The notes under the pieces: generated by a model
What the model was told of the DNA's origin: nothing
The model's input: only the letters and a program-made list of their open reading frames with translations
Databases searched by the model: none
From: GCA-2731375 sp964462145
Lineage (GTDB): Bacteria; Pseudomonadota; Alphaproteobacteria; GCA-2731375
Reading direction: 5' to 3'
Assembly (NCBI GenBank): GCA_964462145.1
Contig: CAYWYB010000049.1
Location: 1-22,095 of the forward strand
Length of the DNA stretch: 22,095 nucleotides
Shown here: positions 7,031 through 15,010 of the stretch, piece after piece
Layout of the letters: each line of letters opens with the position of its first letter
How positions within the stretch are numbered: the stretch's first letter is position 1
Translations under genes and position numbers: made by a program

Positions 7031-7843
7031 ATGCTTGAACGTTATGCCGAAAAATTTCCCGCCTTTGAATACGACAGCCCGAGCGAGCGCGTTCTGCGCA
7101 TCACTTTCAACAAGCCCGAGACCTATAATTCGCTCGATTCTGACGGCCATCGTCAACTGACCTACATCTGGCGCGACATTGACGAAGATCCGGATATCAG
7201 CTGCGTGATCCTGGCCGCCAAGGGCAAGGCGTTCTCCTCCGGCGGCGATTTCTCCATGATCCAGGGCAACATCGAAAACTGGAACGACACCGTCGGCGCC
7301 TGGAAAGAGGCCCGCGATCTGGTCTACAACATCATCAATTGTTCGAAGCCGATCATTTCCGCTGTCAACGGCGTCGCGGTTGGCGCCGGCCTGGTGGCGG
7401 CGTTGTTGTCTGATATTTCCATCATCGCCAAATCGGCCCGTGTTTTGGACGGCCACGTCCGCCTGGGCGTCGCCGCCGGTGACGTGGCCTGCATCAACTG
7501 GGTGATCCTGGCCGGCATGGCCAAGGCGAAATATCACCTGCTGACCAACGAGCCGGTATTTGGTGAAGAGGCCGAGCGCATGGGCCTGTTCTCGCTGTGC
7601 ACCGAGGACGATGCCTTGACCGCCAAGTCGGAAGAGATCGCCGCGACCTTGGTTGCCGGTGCGCCCAGCGCTATCCGCTGGACCAAGCTGGCCCTGAACA
7701 ACTGGTACCGCATGGCCATGCCCACTTTCGAGAACTCCCTGGCCCTGGAAATGCTCGGCTTCAAGGGCCCGGAAGCCAAGGAAGGTCTGGCGGCGCATCT
7801 GGAAAAACGCCAGCCCAACTGGGACAAAAGCTCGCCGCTCTAG
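7031..7843 (+). CDS. Crotonase-fold (enoyl-CoA hydratase/isomerase family) protein
   Basis: 270 residues, start supported by AAGGAG 6 nt before the ATG. The two oxyanion-hole segments of the crotonase fold are clear: AFSSGGDF (67-74) and SAVNGVAVGAGL (110-121). The C-terminal part carries the AIRWTKLALN helix and LALEMLGF typical of a large group of CoA-ester enoyl-CoA hydratase-like proteins. The positions of the two catalytic glutamates of classical hydratase align with Val122 and His142 by my reading, while an Asp occurs in AAGD (151). It probably acts on an acyl-CoA thioester in the cytoplasm, but simple enoyl-CoA hydration is doubtful. It stands alone between a divergent promoter region and its own terminator. 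Confidence 0.92.
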   Translation: MLERYAEKFPAFEYDSPSERVLRITFNKPETYNSLDSDGHRQLTYIWRDIDEDPDISCVILAAKGKAFSSGGDFSMIQGNIENWNDTVGAWKEARDLVYNIINCSKPIISAVNGVAVGAGLVAALLSDISIIAKSARVLDGHVRLGVAAGDVACINWVILAGMAKAKYHLLTNEPVFGEEAERMGLFSLCTEDDALTAKSEEIAATLVAGAPSAIRWTKLALNNWYRMAMPTFENSLALEMLGFKGPEAKEGLAAHLEKRQPNWDKSSPL

Positions 7844-7877
7844 ACCTTCTAGACAGGCGAATAGACTTCAATCCTTG

Positions 7878-7916
7878 CCGCGCGCAGCGTCCGGACGCTG
7901 CGCGCGGTTTTATTTT
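7878..7916 (+). terminator. Strong intrinsic terminator of the crotonase gene
   Basis: A perfect 15-bp inverted repeat with no spacer (arms 7878-7892 and 7893-7907; left arm CCGCGCGCAGCGTCC) is followed by TTTTATTTT. The T-run lies inside the 3' end of the convergent prmA gene. Confidence 0.9.
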
Positions 7917-8815
7917 GCCAACTCCAGGGTCAGCCATTCGCCCAAGCGGCGGCGCCGGACAAGGTGCAGCCCCTGGCTTAAATAGGCGGCACGGACCTGG
8001 GCATCCTGCTTGGCCAGCAGCCCGGATAAAACAACCCGACCGCCCGGCGCCAGGTGGCGGGCGATGGCCGGGGCCAGGCGCTGCAGAGGCCTGGCCAGAA
8101 TATTGGCCACGATCAGATCATAGGGCGCATTGTTGGATAGCGCGGGATGGGCGAAGCCGTCGGCCCGGACCGGGCGGACAAATCCATGCAGGTGGTTGAG
8201 CCGGGCGTTGGCCTTGGCCACGGCGACGGCCCAGGGGTCGATGTCCGAGGCCACGGTCCTTACCCGCCACAGGCGCGCCATGGCCAGGGCCAGGACGCCG
8301 GCGCCGCAGCCCAGATCCAGGGGCCTGTCAAAGCGGCGTACTTTGGCCAGATGGTCCAGGGCCAACAGGCAGCCAAAAGTGGTTTCGTGCTTGCCGTTGC
8401 CAAAGGCGCGGCCCGCCTCGACTTCCAGGGCGATGGCGCCGCCCCGTGCCCGGTCCCGCGCAGTGGCGCGGTCATGGGCGCCATGGACGAAAAACCGGCC
8501 TGCCTCGACCGGGGGCAGGGCGCGCAGGGAGGCCGTCACCCAATCCCTGTCGGGCAGCGGTTCCAGGCTTAATGGCGGGACGGCGAGGTTGAGCCCGGCC
8601 GCGGTCTCGGCCAGGCGCGATTCCAGCGCCGCGCGGTCAACGGGAGCCGGCAGCAATATCTCGATAGACCATTGAACGTTGGGCTCACTATCGGGAATCT
8701 CGAAACTGGAGCAAGCCAGGGGTTCCGCGCTAATGGCTTCTTCAAACGCTGGTACCGCCAGGCCGGGCACCACCACGCGGGCCCGCCAGACATCGCCGAT
8801 ATTAATCTCGCTCAT
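7910..8815 (-). CDS. prmA: Ribosomal protein L11 methyltransferase
   Basis: 301-residue SAM-dependent methyltransferase expected to trimethylate amino groups of ribosomal protein L11 in the cytoplasm. An N-terminal substrate-recognition domain (about 1-85) precedes the catalytic domain. The family motif GxGxHxTT appears as GNGKHETT (139-146), SAM motif I is LDLGCGAG (166-173), the acidic strand-2 end is ASDID (189-193), and the catalytic-loop motif is VANILARPL (236-244). Asn instead of Thr in GNGKH is a mild variant. The start ATG overlaps the uvrD stop as ATGA, so translation is coupled to the helicase gene. The 3' end converges on the crotonase terminator. Confidence 0.95.
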   Translation of the reverse strand: MSEINIGDVWRARVVVPGLAVPAFEEAISAEPLACSSFEIPDSEPNVQWSIEILLPAPVDRAALESRLAETAAGLNLAVPPLSLEPLPDRDWVTASLRALPPVEAGRFFVHGAHDRATARDRARGGAIALEVEAGRAFGNGKHETTFGCLLALDHLAKVRRFDRPLDLGCGAGVLALAMARLWRVRTVASDIDPWAVAVAKANARLNHLHGFVRPVRADGFAHPALSNNAPYDLIVANILARPLQRLAPAIARHLAPGGRVVLSGLLAKQDAQVRAAYLSQGLHLVRRRRLGEWLTLELAK

Positions 8816-11127
8816 GCCGGGTCCACGAAACTGTCGATGACTTTTTTCGGCCCGGCCTTCTCGAATTCAATGGACAGCTTATTGCCCTCGATATCCTCGA
8901 TTCTGCCATAGCCGAATTTCTGATGGAACACGCGCTCGCCAATAGCATAGTCGGAACTGCCGGGCGCCGTGGTCACCACCTGTTCGGCCTGGCCCTCGAT
9001 ATAGCTTGGCGGCGGTGCCGCGGCGCGGGCGCGGCGCATACGTGATGTTGGGTGGCTGTCACCAAAAGTGAAAGCACCCGGTGCGCTATAGGCAGCGTGA
9101 GAATCAAAGGATTCCGCGCCACCGCTGTACAGCCCCGGCTCGGTCTCGACCTCCGTGTGTTCGGCGGGCAATTCCTCGATAAAGCGGCTGGGCATGGTGG
9201 TGCTCCAACGGCCGTACATTTGCCGGTTTGCCGCGAAGCTGACGATGGCACGCTGCCGGGCACGGGTCAGGCCCACATAGGCCAGGCGGCGTTCCTCTTC
9301 CAAAGCGGCCATGCCGTTTTCATCCAGGGCACGCTGGTGGGGGAACAGGCCGTCCTCCCAGCCGGGCAGGAACACGGTATCGAATTCCAGGCCCTTGGCG
9401 CCATGCAGGGTCAGGATGTTGACCGCGTCGTCGGCCTGGGCCAGATCCGCATCCATCACCAGGCTGACATGCTCCAAGAAACCACCCAGCTTGTCGAACG
9501 GTTCCAGGGCGACGATCAGCTCTTTCAGGTTCTCCAGCTTGCTGGGCGCCTTGACGTCCTTGCTGGCCTGCCACATGGCGGTATAGCCGCTTTCGTCCAG
9601 CACCTCCTCGGCCAACTCGCTGGGCGGCATGGTCTCGACGAGGCCGCGCCAGCGGTCGAAATCGTCCAGTAGCTTGGTCAGGCTATTGCGGGCCCGGGTT
9701 TTCAGATCGTCGCCATTGACCATGATGCGGGCGGCCCGGGTCATGCTTTCGCCCATGTCGCGCGCCGCCTGATGCAGCAGTTGCACCGTGGCGTTGCCCA
9801 AGGCCCGTTTTGGCGTGTTAATAATGCGTTCGAAGGCCAGGTCGTCATCCGGTTGCGCGATGACCCGTAAATAGGCCACGGCATCGCGGATCTCCGCCCG
9901 CTCGTAAAACCGGGTGCCACCGATCAGACGATAGGGCAGGCCCAGGGTCAGAAACCGTTCTTCGAACTCGCGGGTCTGGAAAGAGGCCCGGACCAGGATC
10001 GCCATTTCGTTCAAGGCCTGTTCCTTGCGCTGCAGATCCTCGACCTGCTCGCCCACCGATCTGGCTTCCTCGGCGCCGTCCCACAGGCCGCGTACCTGAA
10101 CTTTTTCGCCGTCGTTCTTTTCCGTCCACAGGGTCTTGCCCAGGCGGCCCTCGTTCTTGGCGATCAGGCCCGAGGCGGCGCCCAGGATATGCGGCGTGGA
10201 ACGGTAGTTGCATTCCAGGCGGATCACCTTGGCGCCGGGGAAATCCTTTTCAAAGCGCAGGATGTTGCCGACCTCGGCCCCGCGCCAGGAGTAGATCGAT
10301 TGGTCATCGTCGCCGACGCAGCAGATATTGCGGTGGCCCTGGGCCAGCAGGCGCAACAGCAGATATTGCGAGACGTTGGTGTCCTGATATTCATCAACCA
10401 GGATATAGCGGAATTGCTTTTGGTAGCTCTCCAGCACATCGCCATGCTCGGCGAAGATGCTCAGGCAGTGCAGCAACAGGTCACCGAAATCACAGGCATT
10501 GAGGGTCCTGAGCCGTGCCTGATAGGCCTTGTACAATTCGATGCCGCGGCCGTTGGCAAAGCCCTCGCCCTCGCCGCCGGGCACCTTTTCGGGCACCAGG
10601 CCGCGGTCTTTCCAGCGGTCGATCATGGCCGCCAGTTGGCGCGGGGTCCAGCGCTTGGGATCCAGTTGCTCGGCCTCGATCAGCTGTCTCAACAGGCGCA
10701 ACTGGTCGTCTGTATCAAGAATGGTGAAATTGCTCTTCAGGCCCACCAGTTCGCCGTGGCGGCGCAACAAACGCACGCCGATGGCATGGAAGGTGCCCAG
10801 CCATAAGCCTTCCACGGCCCGCCCGACCAGGGCAGCGGTGCGTTCCGCCATCTCGCGCGCTGCCTTGTTGGTAAAGGTCACGACGAGAAGCTGGCTGGGA
10901 AAGGCCAGGCGCTGGTGCAGGATATTGGCCAGACGCGTGGTCAAGACCCTGGTCTTGCCGGTGCCGGCACCGGCAAGGACAAGGACGGGGCCTTCCACGG
11001 CCTCCACCGCCGCGCGCTGTTCCGGGTTCAACTGGCTGATATAGCCAGGCGTGGGCGGTGGAGCATCCGGCACCGAGGCGGCGCTGCCGGGGGGTGGCAT
11101 TTGCTCTAAATCGAAAGGGTCTGACAT
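8812..11127 (-). CDS. uvrD: UvrD/PcrA-type superfamily 1A DNA helicase
   Basis: 771-residue ATP-dependent 3'-5' DNA helicase of repair and replication-fork maintenance. Motifs in order: Q-motif region LNPEQRAAV (33-41), Walker A AGAGTGKT (52-59), Ia TFTNKAAREM (84-93), II VDEYQDTN (244-251), III VGDDDQSIYSWRGA (271-284), IV LECNYRST (about 304-311), V LTLHGAKGLEFDTV, VI EEERRLAYVGLTRARQ. The C-terminus has a PcrA/UvrD-type Tudor-like end (GERVFHQKFGYGRI). A proline-rich N-terminal tail of about 30 residues precedes the helicase core. The ATG at 11127 is preferred over the TTG at 11133. There is no Shine-Dalgarno, but TATAAT lies 5 nt upstream, suggesting a leaderless mRNA. Confidence 0.95.
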   Translation of the reverse strand: MSDPFDLEQMPPPGSAASVPDAPPPTPGYISQLNPEQRAAVEAVEGPVLVLAGAGTGKTRVLTTRLANILHQRLAFPSQLLVVTFTNKAAREMAERTAALVGRAVEGLWLGTFHAIGVRLLRRHGELVGLKSNFTILDTDDQLRLLRQLIEAEQLDPKRWTPRQLAAMIDRWKDRGLVPEKVPGGEGEGFANGRGIELYKAYQARLRTLNACDFGDLLLHCLSIFAEHGDVLESYQKQFRYILVDEYQDTNVSQYLLLRLLAQGHRNICCVGDDDQSIYSWRGAEVGNILRFEKDFPGAKVIRLECNYRSTPHILGAASGLIAKNEGRLGKTLWTEKNDGEKVQVRGLWDGAEEARSVGEQVEDLQRKEQALNEMAILVRASFQTREFEERFLTLGLPYRLIGGTRFYERAEIRDAVAYLRVIAQPDDDLAFERIINTPKRALGNATVQLLHQAARDMGESMTRAARIMVNGDDLKTRARNSLTKLLDDFDRWRGLVETMPPSELAEEVLDESGYTAMWQASKDVKAPSKLENLKELIVALEPFDKLGGFLEHVSLVMDADLAQADDAVNILTLHGAKGLEFDTVFLPGWEDGLFPHQRALDENGMAALEEERRLAYVGLTRARQRAIVSFAANRQMYGRWSTTMPSRFIEELPAEHTEVETEPGLYSGGAESFDSHAAYSAPGAFTFGDSHPTSRMRRARAAAPPPSYIEGQAEQVVTTAPGSSDYAIGERVFHQKFGYGRIEDIEGNKLSIEFEKAGPKKVIDSFVDPA

Positions 11128-11132
11128 GCGCA

Positions 11133-11138
11133 ATTATA
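11133..11138 (-). promoter_or_regulatory. Perfect -10 hexamer directly before the uvrD start
   Basis: The minus strand reads TATAAT here, with 5 nt to the ATG at 11127. No good -35 is seen at 16-18 nt. Such spacing would put the transcription start at or next to the start codon. Confidence 0.4.
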
Positions 11139-11455
11139 TAACCCATTGCGGCCTAGGATGGCACCCGTCAGCATCTGGGCGGGGCAAATCATTGGGGCCG
11201 TTGGCAGTGGGCCGGTTTTGGCCGGGTGCCAAAGCATTATGGGACAACAAGAATTTTCTCGAATCGCTAGGCTGGTTAAGAAACGGTGAAAAATTCTTTG
11301 CGTCCCGCGACAAGCTATCGCATATTGCCGGCCAATCAATACAAGGCGCTGCAAAAGTGCTGACGTGACGAACAGGTGCGAGGAAATAGTAAATGATTTG
11401 GCCGTTGCCTTCGGCCCTTGAGGCTTTTGTTGGGCACCTTTTGGTGTCGCCACTT

Positions 11456-11461
11456 TATGAA
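11456..11461 (+). promoter_or_regulatory. -10-like hexamer close to the livG start
   Basis: TATGAA lies 8 nt before the livG ATG, which lacks a Shine-Dalgarno. The arrangement resembles that of uvrD. No convincing -35 is seen. Confidence 0.25.
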
Positions 11462-11469
11462 TCCATAAC

Positions 11470-12279
11470 ATGAATCAAGTTTCAGCCAGCGCTTCGGAGG
11501 CGTCCTCCTCCGCACAGCCGTTATTGCAGGTAAGCGATGTCGCCGTACATTTTGGCGGCATTGTTGCATTGGACGGCGTCAGTTTCGATGTTCAGCAAGG
11601 GGCCATTCTCGGCCTGATCGGTCCCAATGGGGCCGGCAAGACCACCTTGTTCAACTGTCTTAGCCGCCTTTACATCCCCAATTCCGGCGATATTCGCTTT
11701 GCGGGACAGACCATTCTGGAAACCGCGCCGCACAAGATTGCTGATATCGGCATTGGCCGCACCTTCCAGAATCTGGCTCTGTTCGGCACTATGTCCGTAT
11801 TGGACAATGTCATGGTCGGCGGCCATTCGCGAAGCAGCAGTGACTTTATCTCCAATGCTCTGCGCCTGCCCTGGGTGAACGCGGAGGAAAAAGGCCTGGA
11901 AGAGGCATCGTGGGAGCTGATCGAATACATGGATTTGCTCGACGACGCCTACACGCCGGTCGCCGATCTGCCGTTTGGTACCCAAAAACGGGTGGAGATG
12001 GCCCGCGCTCTGGCCAGCCGGCCCAAGTTGCTGCTTTTGGATGAGCCCGCGGGCGGCCTGAACCATGACGAGGTCGAGGAGCTTGGTGGCCTGATCAAGC
12101 AGATCAGGGACGAGCGCCACATCACGGTGCTGTTGGTGGAACATCACATGAGTTTGGTGATGGCGGTTTCCGATCATGTGGTGGCGATTGATTTTGGCCG
12201 CAAGATCGGCGAAGGCACACCCAGTGAAGTGCAGCAAAACCCCGAGGTTATTCGGGCCTACTTGGGGACCAGCGACTGA
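11470..12279 (+). CDS. livG: Branched-chain amino-acid-type ABC transporter ATPase (LivG)
   Basis: 269-residue cytoplasmic ATPase of the hydrophobic amino acid uptake (HAAT) family. Walker A is GPNGAGKT (51-58), the Q-loop is GRTFQNLALF (96-105), the signature in the LivG form is LPFGTQKR (167-174), Walker B is LLLLDEPAGGL (187-197), and the H-loop is VEHHM (223-227). A Ser/Ala-rich tail of about 16 residues precedes the first strand, so a later start is possible, but no alternative with a ribosome binding site was found. First gene of a five-gene operon. Its TGA overlaps the livF ATG by one base. Confidence 0.95.
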   Translation: MNQVSASASEASSSAQPLLQVSDVAVHFGGIVALDGVSFDVQQGAILGLIGPNGAGKTTLFNCLSRLYIPNSGDIRFAGQTILETAPHKIADIGIGRTFQNLALFGTMSVLDNVMVGGHSRSSSDFISNALRLPWVNAEEKGLEEASWELIEYMDLLDDAYTPVADLPFGTQKRVEMARALASRPKLLLLDEPAGGLNHDEVEELGGLIKQIRDERHITVLLVEHHMSLVMAVSDHVVAIDFGRKIGEGTPSEVQQNPEVIRAYLGTSD

Positions 12280-12989
12280 TGGCAATGTTAGAAGTAAGAG
12301 GCTTGGAAGCTTTCTATGGTCATACCCAGGCTTTGCATGGTCTGGATTTCGATCTTGATGAAGGCGGCATCACAACTATTTTGGGCGCCAACGGCGCGGG
12401 CAAGACGACCACGCTGCGTTCCATTTGCGGCATGGTGAGCAACAACGGCTCGATCACGTTTGATGGCGAGGGCCTGGTCGGCCAGGCGACGGAAAACATC
12501 GTTCGCAAGGGTATCGCCCATGTGCCGGAAGGCCGTGGCACCTTTGTTCGCGTGACGACCGAGGAAAACCTGCGTCTCGGCGCCTTTACCGTTAGGGACA
12601 ATAAGAAAATCGCCGATGGGATGGAGCGGGTTTATAGCTATTTCCCAAGGTTGAAGGAACGGCGCAATCAACAAGCCGGCACCCTTTCGGGCGGTGAGCA
12701 GCAAATGCTCGCCGTGGGCCGGGCCATGATGCTGCATCCGCGTCTGATGCTGCTCGACGAACCTTCATTCGGCTTGGCGCCGTTGATCGTCAAGGAATTG
12801 TTCGAAATCCTGCGGACCATCAATCAGGACGAGGGGGTTTCGATGCTGCTGGTGGAACAGAACGCCACCCTGGCCCTTGGTTTGGCGGATCATGCCTATT
12901 TGCTCGAGACCGGCCGGGTGGTGATGTCCGGGACATCCGATGACATCGCTTCGGATGAAAACGTGCGTAAATCTTATCTCGGTTATTAG
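12279..12989 (+). CDS. livF: Branched-chain amino-acid-type ABC transporter ATPase (LivF)
   Basis: 236-residue ATPase, the usual length for LivF. Walker A is GANGAGKTT (36-44), the signature is LSGGEQQ (136-142), Walker B is LMLLDEPSFGLAP (157-169), and the switch segment is LVEQN (191-195), where Gln replaces the H-loop His as is normal for LivF. The motif HVPEGRGTF (81-89) is characteristic of the family. The start is fixed by the TGATG overlap with livG, implying coupled translation and a LivG/LivF heterodimer. Confidence 0.96.
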   Translation: MAMLEVRGLEAFYGHTQALHGLDFDLDEGGITTILGANGAGKTTTLRSICGMVSNNGSITFDGEGLVGQATENIVRKGIAHVPEGRGTFVRVTTEENLRLGAFTVRDNKKIADGMERVYSYFPRLKERRNQQAGTLSGGEQQMLAVGRAMMLHPRLMLLDEPSFGLAPLIVKELFEILRTINQDEGVSMLLVEQNATLALGLADHAYLLETGRVVMSGTSDDIASDENVRKSYLGY

Positions 12990-13004
12990 GAGACCTACCC
13001 GGAT

Positions 13005-13877
13005 ATGGACCAGTTTCTGCAACAAACTCTGAGCGGTCTCGCGAACGGCGCCATTTATGCGTCCTTGGCGCTTGCCGTTGTGATGATTTATCAGGCCATC
13101 GACCATTTTAATTTCGCCCAGGGCGAAATGGCGATGTTCTCAACCTTTATTGCCTGGCAACTGATCGCCTGGGGCGCGCCCTACTGGGTCGCATTCGTGG
13201 TCTGCCTGGCGATTTCCTTTATTGGCGGCATGGCGATCGAGCGGATAATTTTCGCGCCGATCCATGACGCGCCAGCGTTAAGTCATGTCGTGGTCTTCAT
13301 TGCCTTGACCTTGATATTCAATGCCATGGCCGGCTTCATTTGGGAGTTCACGATCAAGGAATTCCCCAGCCCGTTCCCGTCGGAGCTGCCTTTTGCGACG
13401 AAACTTATAGGACCACATGAATTGGGAATTGTCGGCATTACCCTAATTATGCTGGGCATGATTTATGTCTTCTTCCGCTTCACGCCGATCGGCCTCGCCA
13501 TGCGGGCAGCCGCGGCATCGCCAGATTCAGCGCGGCTCGTTGGCATTTCCGTCAAGAAAATGCTGGGCCTCGGCTGGGGTCTGGCGGCGGCCATCGGTGC
13601 GGTTGCCGGCATGATGATCGCGCCTGTCGTGTTCTTGGAGCCGAACATGATGCTGGGCATTCTTCTGTATGGTTTCGCCGGCGCCGTTGTCGGTGGCCTG
13701 ACCTCTCCCGGCGGTGCCGTCGTTGGCGGTTTCTTGATGGGTGTGCTGGAGAATTTGGCTGGCACTTACGTGATCGGCAGTGAGTTGAAGCTGACCTTCG
13801 CGTTGGTGGTTATTGTGACAGTGTTGTTGTTTAGACCGGCGGGCCTTTTCGGCCGGGTCGTTGTGCAGAGGGTCTGA
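13005..13877 (+). CDS. livH: Branched-chain amino-acid-type ABC transporter permease (LivH)
   Basis: 290-residue polytopic inner-membrane protein. The N-terminal motif LSGLANGAIYASLALAVVMI and the following HFNFAQGEMAMF (about 40-51) are LivH hallmarks. The cytoplasmic coupling segment lies around RAAAASPDSARLVGISVKK (167-185). The late helices read GFAGAVVGGLTSPGGAVVGG and end near FRPAGLFGRVVVQRV, as usual. The ATG follows an AGGAG that overlaps the livF stop, with a rather long 12-nt spacing. Confidence 0.95.
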   Translation: MDQFLQQTLSGLANGAIYASLALAVVMIYQAIDHFNFAQGEMAMFSTFIAWQLIAWGAPYWVAFVVCLAISFIGGMAIERIIFAPIHDAPALSHVVVFIALTLIFNAMAGFIWEFTIKEFPSPFPSELPFATKLIGPHELGIVGITLIMLGMIYVFFRFTPIGLAMRAAAASPDSARLVGISVKKMLGLGWGLAAAIGAVAGMMIAPVVFLEPNMMLGILLYGFAGAVVGGLTSPGGAVVGGFLMGVLENLAGTYVIGSELKLTFALVVIVTVLLFRPAGLFGRVVVQRV

Positions 13878-13880
13878 GCC

Positions 13881-14936
13881 ATGGCTTCAAGCGATGCAAA
13901 GTCCGTGGCCATGCGTGCCAATCTGGCAAAGACCGCTGTCCTGTTCGGCATCAAATTGCCGATGTGGAAACTTTACCTGACGGTCATCGGGATCGCCATT
14001 GCCTTGGTGGTGCCGTTCGTCGTGGAGGGTTTCACGGTCTTCCAGTTGACCCAGGCACTTGTCTACGCCATTGCCGTATTGGGCTTGAACCTGCTGACAG
14101 GCTTCAATGGCCAGTTCTCGCTCGGCCATAGCGCCTTCTATGCCTTGGGGGCCTATACCGCCGCCATCATGGTGGAGCGTTACGAGGTCGCCTTCTATTG
14201 GACGATCCTGCCGGCGGGCATTATCTGCTTCATCGGCGGCTTTCTGTTCGGTCTGCCGGCCTTGCGGTTGGAGGGTCTGTTCCTGGCGCTGGCCACCTTC
14301 GCCCTGGCCGTGGCAACGCCGCAGCTGCTGCGCTACGAGCATTTTGAAGGCTTTACCGGCGGTGTCCAGGGCATTGATTTGTTCAAGCCGGACTCGCCGA
14401 TCGAGTTTCTTGGCGGTGACCAATGGCTCTATTTTGTCGTGCTTTTATGCGCGGCGTTGCTGGTTGTCGGGGCATGGAATTTGACCCGCGGCCGGACGGG
14501 CCGGGCGATGATGGCCATTCGTGACAATCCCCTGGCCGCCAGAACAATGGGTATCAATACCTCGTTGTACAAATCCGTGACTTTTGGCGTCAGCGGCTTC
14601 TACACCGGCATCGCCGGTGCTTTGGGCGCTGCCGTGGCGGAGTTCGTCGCACCGGATAGCTTCACCTTCTTCCTCTCCGTCTGGTTGCTGGTCGGCATGG
14701 TCATCGGCGGCCTGGGTTCAATACCGGCTGCGATTGTTGGTGGGCTGTTCATTTTGTATGTGCCGAATATATCGGAAGCCCTGATCGGTCAGGTCTTTGG
14801 TGACGACCCCAGTGCGAAGGCCTTGATCGGTGTTGCCTTTGGCTGTTTCTTGATCTTCGCTGTTTATGTTATGCCTAATGGCCTGGCTGGCTTTGTCCGC
14901 TGGTTCGTTGCGCGCTATTCCCGTCCTGGCGTTTAG
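13881..14936 (+). CDS. livM: Branched-chain amino-acid-type ABC transporter permease (LivM)
   Basis: 351-residue inner-membrane permease, 3 nt after the livH stop. A polar N-terminal stretch of about 25 residues leads into the first helix. The LivM motif LNLLTGFNGQFSLGHSAFYA (69-88) and the cytoplasmic coupling segment GRAMMAIRDNPLAARTMGIN (208-227) are clear. The C-terminal part has GSIPAAIVGGLFI and VMPNGLAGFVRW. It forms the channel heterodimer with LivH. A short hairpin starts at the last base of its stop codon. Confidence 0.95.
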   Translation: MASSDAKSVAMRANLAKTAVLFGIKLPMWKLYLTVIGIAIALVVPFVVEGFTVFQLTQALVYAIAVLGLNLLTGFNGQFSLGHSAFYALGAYTAAIMVERYEVAFYWTILPAGIICFIGGFLFGLPALRLEGLFLALATFALAVATPQLLRYEHFEGFTGGVQGIDLFKPDSPIEFLGGDQWLYFVVLLCAALLVVGAWNLTRGRTGRAMMAIRDNPLAARTMGINTSLYKSVTFGVSGFYTGIAGALGAAVAEFVAPDSFTFFLSVWLLVGMVIGGLGSIPAAIVGGLFILYVPNISEALIGQVFGDDPSAKALIGVAFGCFLIFAVYVMPNGLAGFVRWFVARYSRPGV

Positions 14937-14960
14937 GGTGTGAATAGCAATCGTACACCC
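14936..14960 (+). promoter_or_regulatory. Hairpin between livM and the binding-protein gene
   Basis: GGGTGT (14936-14941) pairs with ACACCC (14955-14960) around a 13-nt loop, with no T-run. It could stabilise or process the downstream message so that the binding protein is made in excess. The 74-bp spacer is the only real gap in the operon. Confidence 0.35.
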
Positions 14961-15010
14961 GCGTTCGTTTTAGGGTAAGAATCGCAAATGTTTAAAATAG
15001 GGAGCAAAAA

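Larger units (their letters stand above)
11128..11469. other. Divergent intergenic region between uvrD and the liv operon
   Basis: 342 bp between two outward-facing units, distinctly more AT-rich in its middle than the genes around it. Seen here: the TATAAT before uvrD, a small stem-loop GCCT/AGGC with TTTT near 11407-11428, and a TATGAA hexamer (11456-11461) just before livG. Short frames on both strands cross it, but none has a ribosome binding site or family resemblance. Confidence 0.55.

Noticed and set aside
6875..7798. Minus-strand open frame (307 codons) over the crotonase gene
   Set aside because: Mirror frame of the crotonase, with Gly/Asp/Gln-rich low-complexity sequence and no motif.
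11051..11471. Short frames on both strands in the uvrD-liv intergenic region
   Set aside because: None has a ribosome binding site, hydrophobic pattern or family resemblance, and the two strands mirror each other.
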